In this document: piece by piece, positions 63,965 through 64,000 of the stretch
How the letters are laid out: every line of letters begins with the position of its first letter
How positions within the stretch are numbered: the stretch's first letter is position 1
Source of the DNA: Cyanobacterium sp. HL-69
GTDB taxonomy: Bacteria > Cyanobacteriota > Cyanobacteriia > Cyanobacteriales > Cyanobacteriaceae
Length of the DNA stretch: 64,000 bases
Assembly (NCBI GenBank): GCA_002813895.1
Contig: CP024912.1
Span: forward strand, 1,798,001-1,862,000
Reading direction: 5' to 3'
Notes under the pieces: generated by a model
What the model was told of the DNA's origin: nothing
The model's database searches: none
What the model saw: the letters and a program-made list of their open reading frames with translations, nothing else
Made by a program: the position numbers and the translations under genes

Positions 63965-64000
63965 AGAGTAAATACACAATGGTTAAATTTAGTGTATGAA

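Overview
The window is chromosomal DNA from a unicellular, AT-rich cyanobacterium, most like the Cyanobacterium/Geminocystis group of Chroococcales; the genus is an inference. Evidence: phycocyanin genes cpcB and cpcA, cytochrome c-550 (psbV), a clpR-clpP3 pair, cyanobacterial families (DUF4079, DUF1816, DUF3326, PatA-type regulator), and the HIP1 octamer GCGATCGC scattered through most genes. Layout: 1-7.8 kb holds a BioD/DRTGG protein, hisB, recO, murI and a cell-wall amidase, all on the minus strand. 7.3-14.3 kb holds an orphan SUKH protein, a flavin disulfide reductase with two tandem TVP38 membrane proteins, a TauE-type permease and an ECF sigma/anti-sigma pair. 14.3-16 kb is a scar: an IS5-type transposase fragment between a broken methyltransferase and a headless hybrid histidine kinase. 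16-25 kb holds glgB and a phosphate-uptake region, with pstS divergent from a coiled-coil signalling protein, a fused PstC-PstA permease and pstB. 25-38.7 kb is mostly housekeeping: ald, an MscS channel, a PEP-CTERM protein, phhB, an NhaS3-like antiporter, a PRC-barrel protein, ilvC, psbV, ispG and fused pabA-pabB. 38.7-40.4 kb is a nest of mobile-element remains: an IS630 element with one stop in its transposase, the 3' end of a group II intron, and a tnpB tail. 40.7-45 kb holds an RRM protein, clpP3/clpR, DUF4079 and lpdA. 45.2-49.5 kb holds two broken two-component genes. 49.5-58.6 kb holds pgeF, nusB, rlmB, cpcBA, a PatD-like protein, spoT and a FIST protein. 58.6-64 kb is the molybdate transporter locus. 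modA and modB are separated from modC by an opposite-strand two-gene cassette and an IS630 relic, and a broken IS5-type element lies 24 bp upstream of modA. How the genes work together: the pst genes form a phosphate-import module with Pho-box-like repeats in the divergent promoter. mod genes import molybdate. cpcBA supplies phycocyanin rods, psbV stabilises photosystem II, and clpR/clpP3 form a mixed protease core. Decay is concentrated in mobile elements and signalling genes, while housekeeping genes are intact and tightly packed. The most novel part is the two-gene cassette inside the mod locus (59981-61575): a protein with uracil-DNA-glycosylase-like features, translationally coupled to an unrecognised protein. 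The second most novel is the CBS/coiled-coil/chemoreceptor-like protein in the phosphate operon. Functional statements about both are inference from sequence patterns only.
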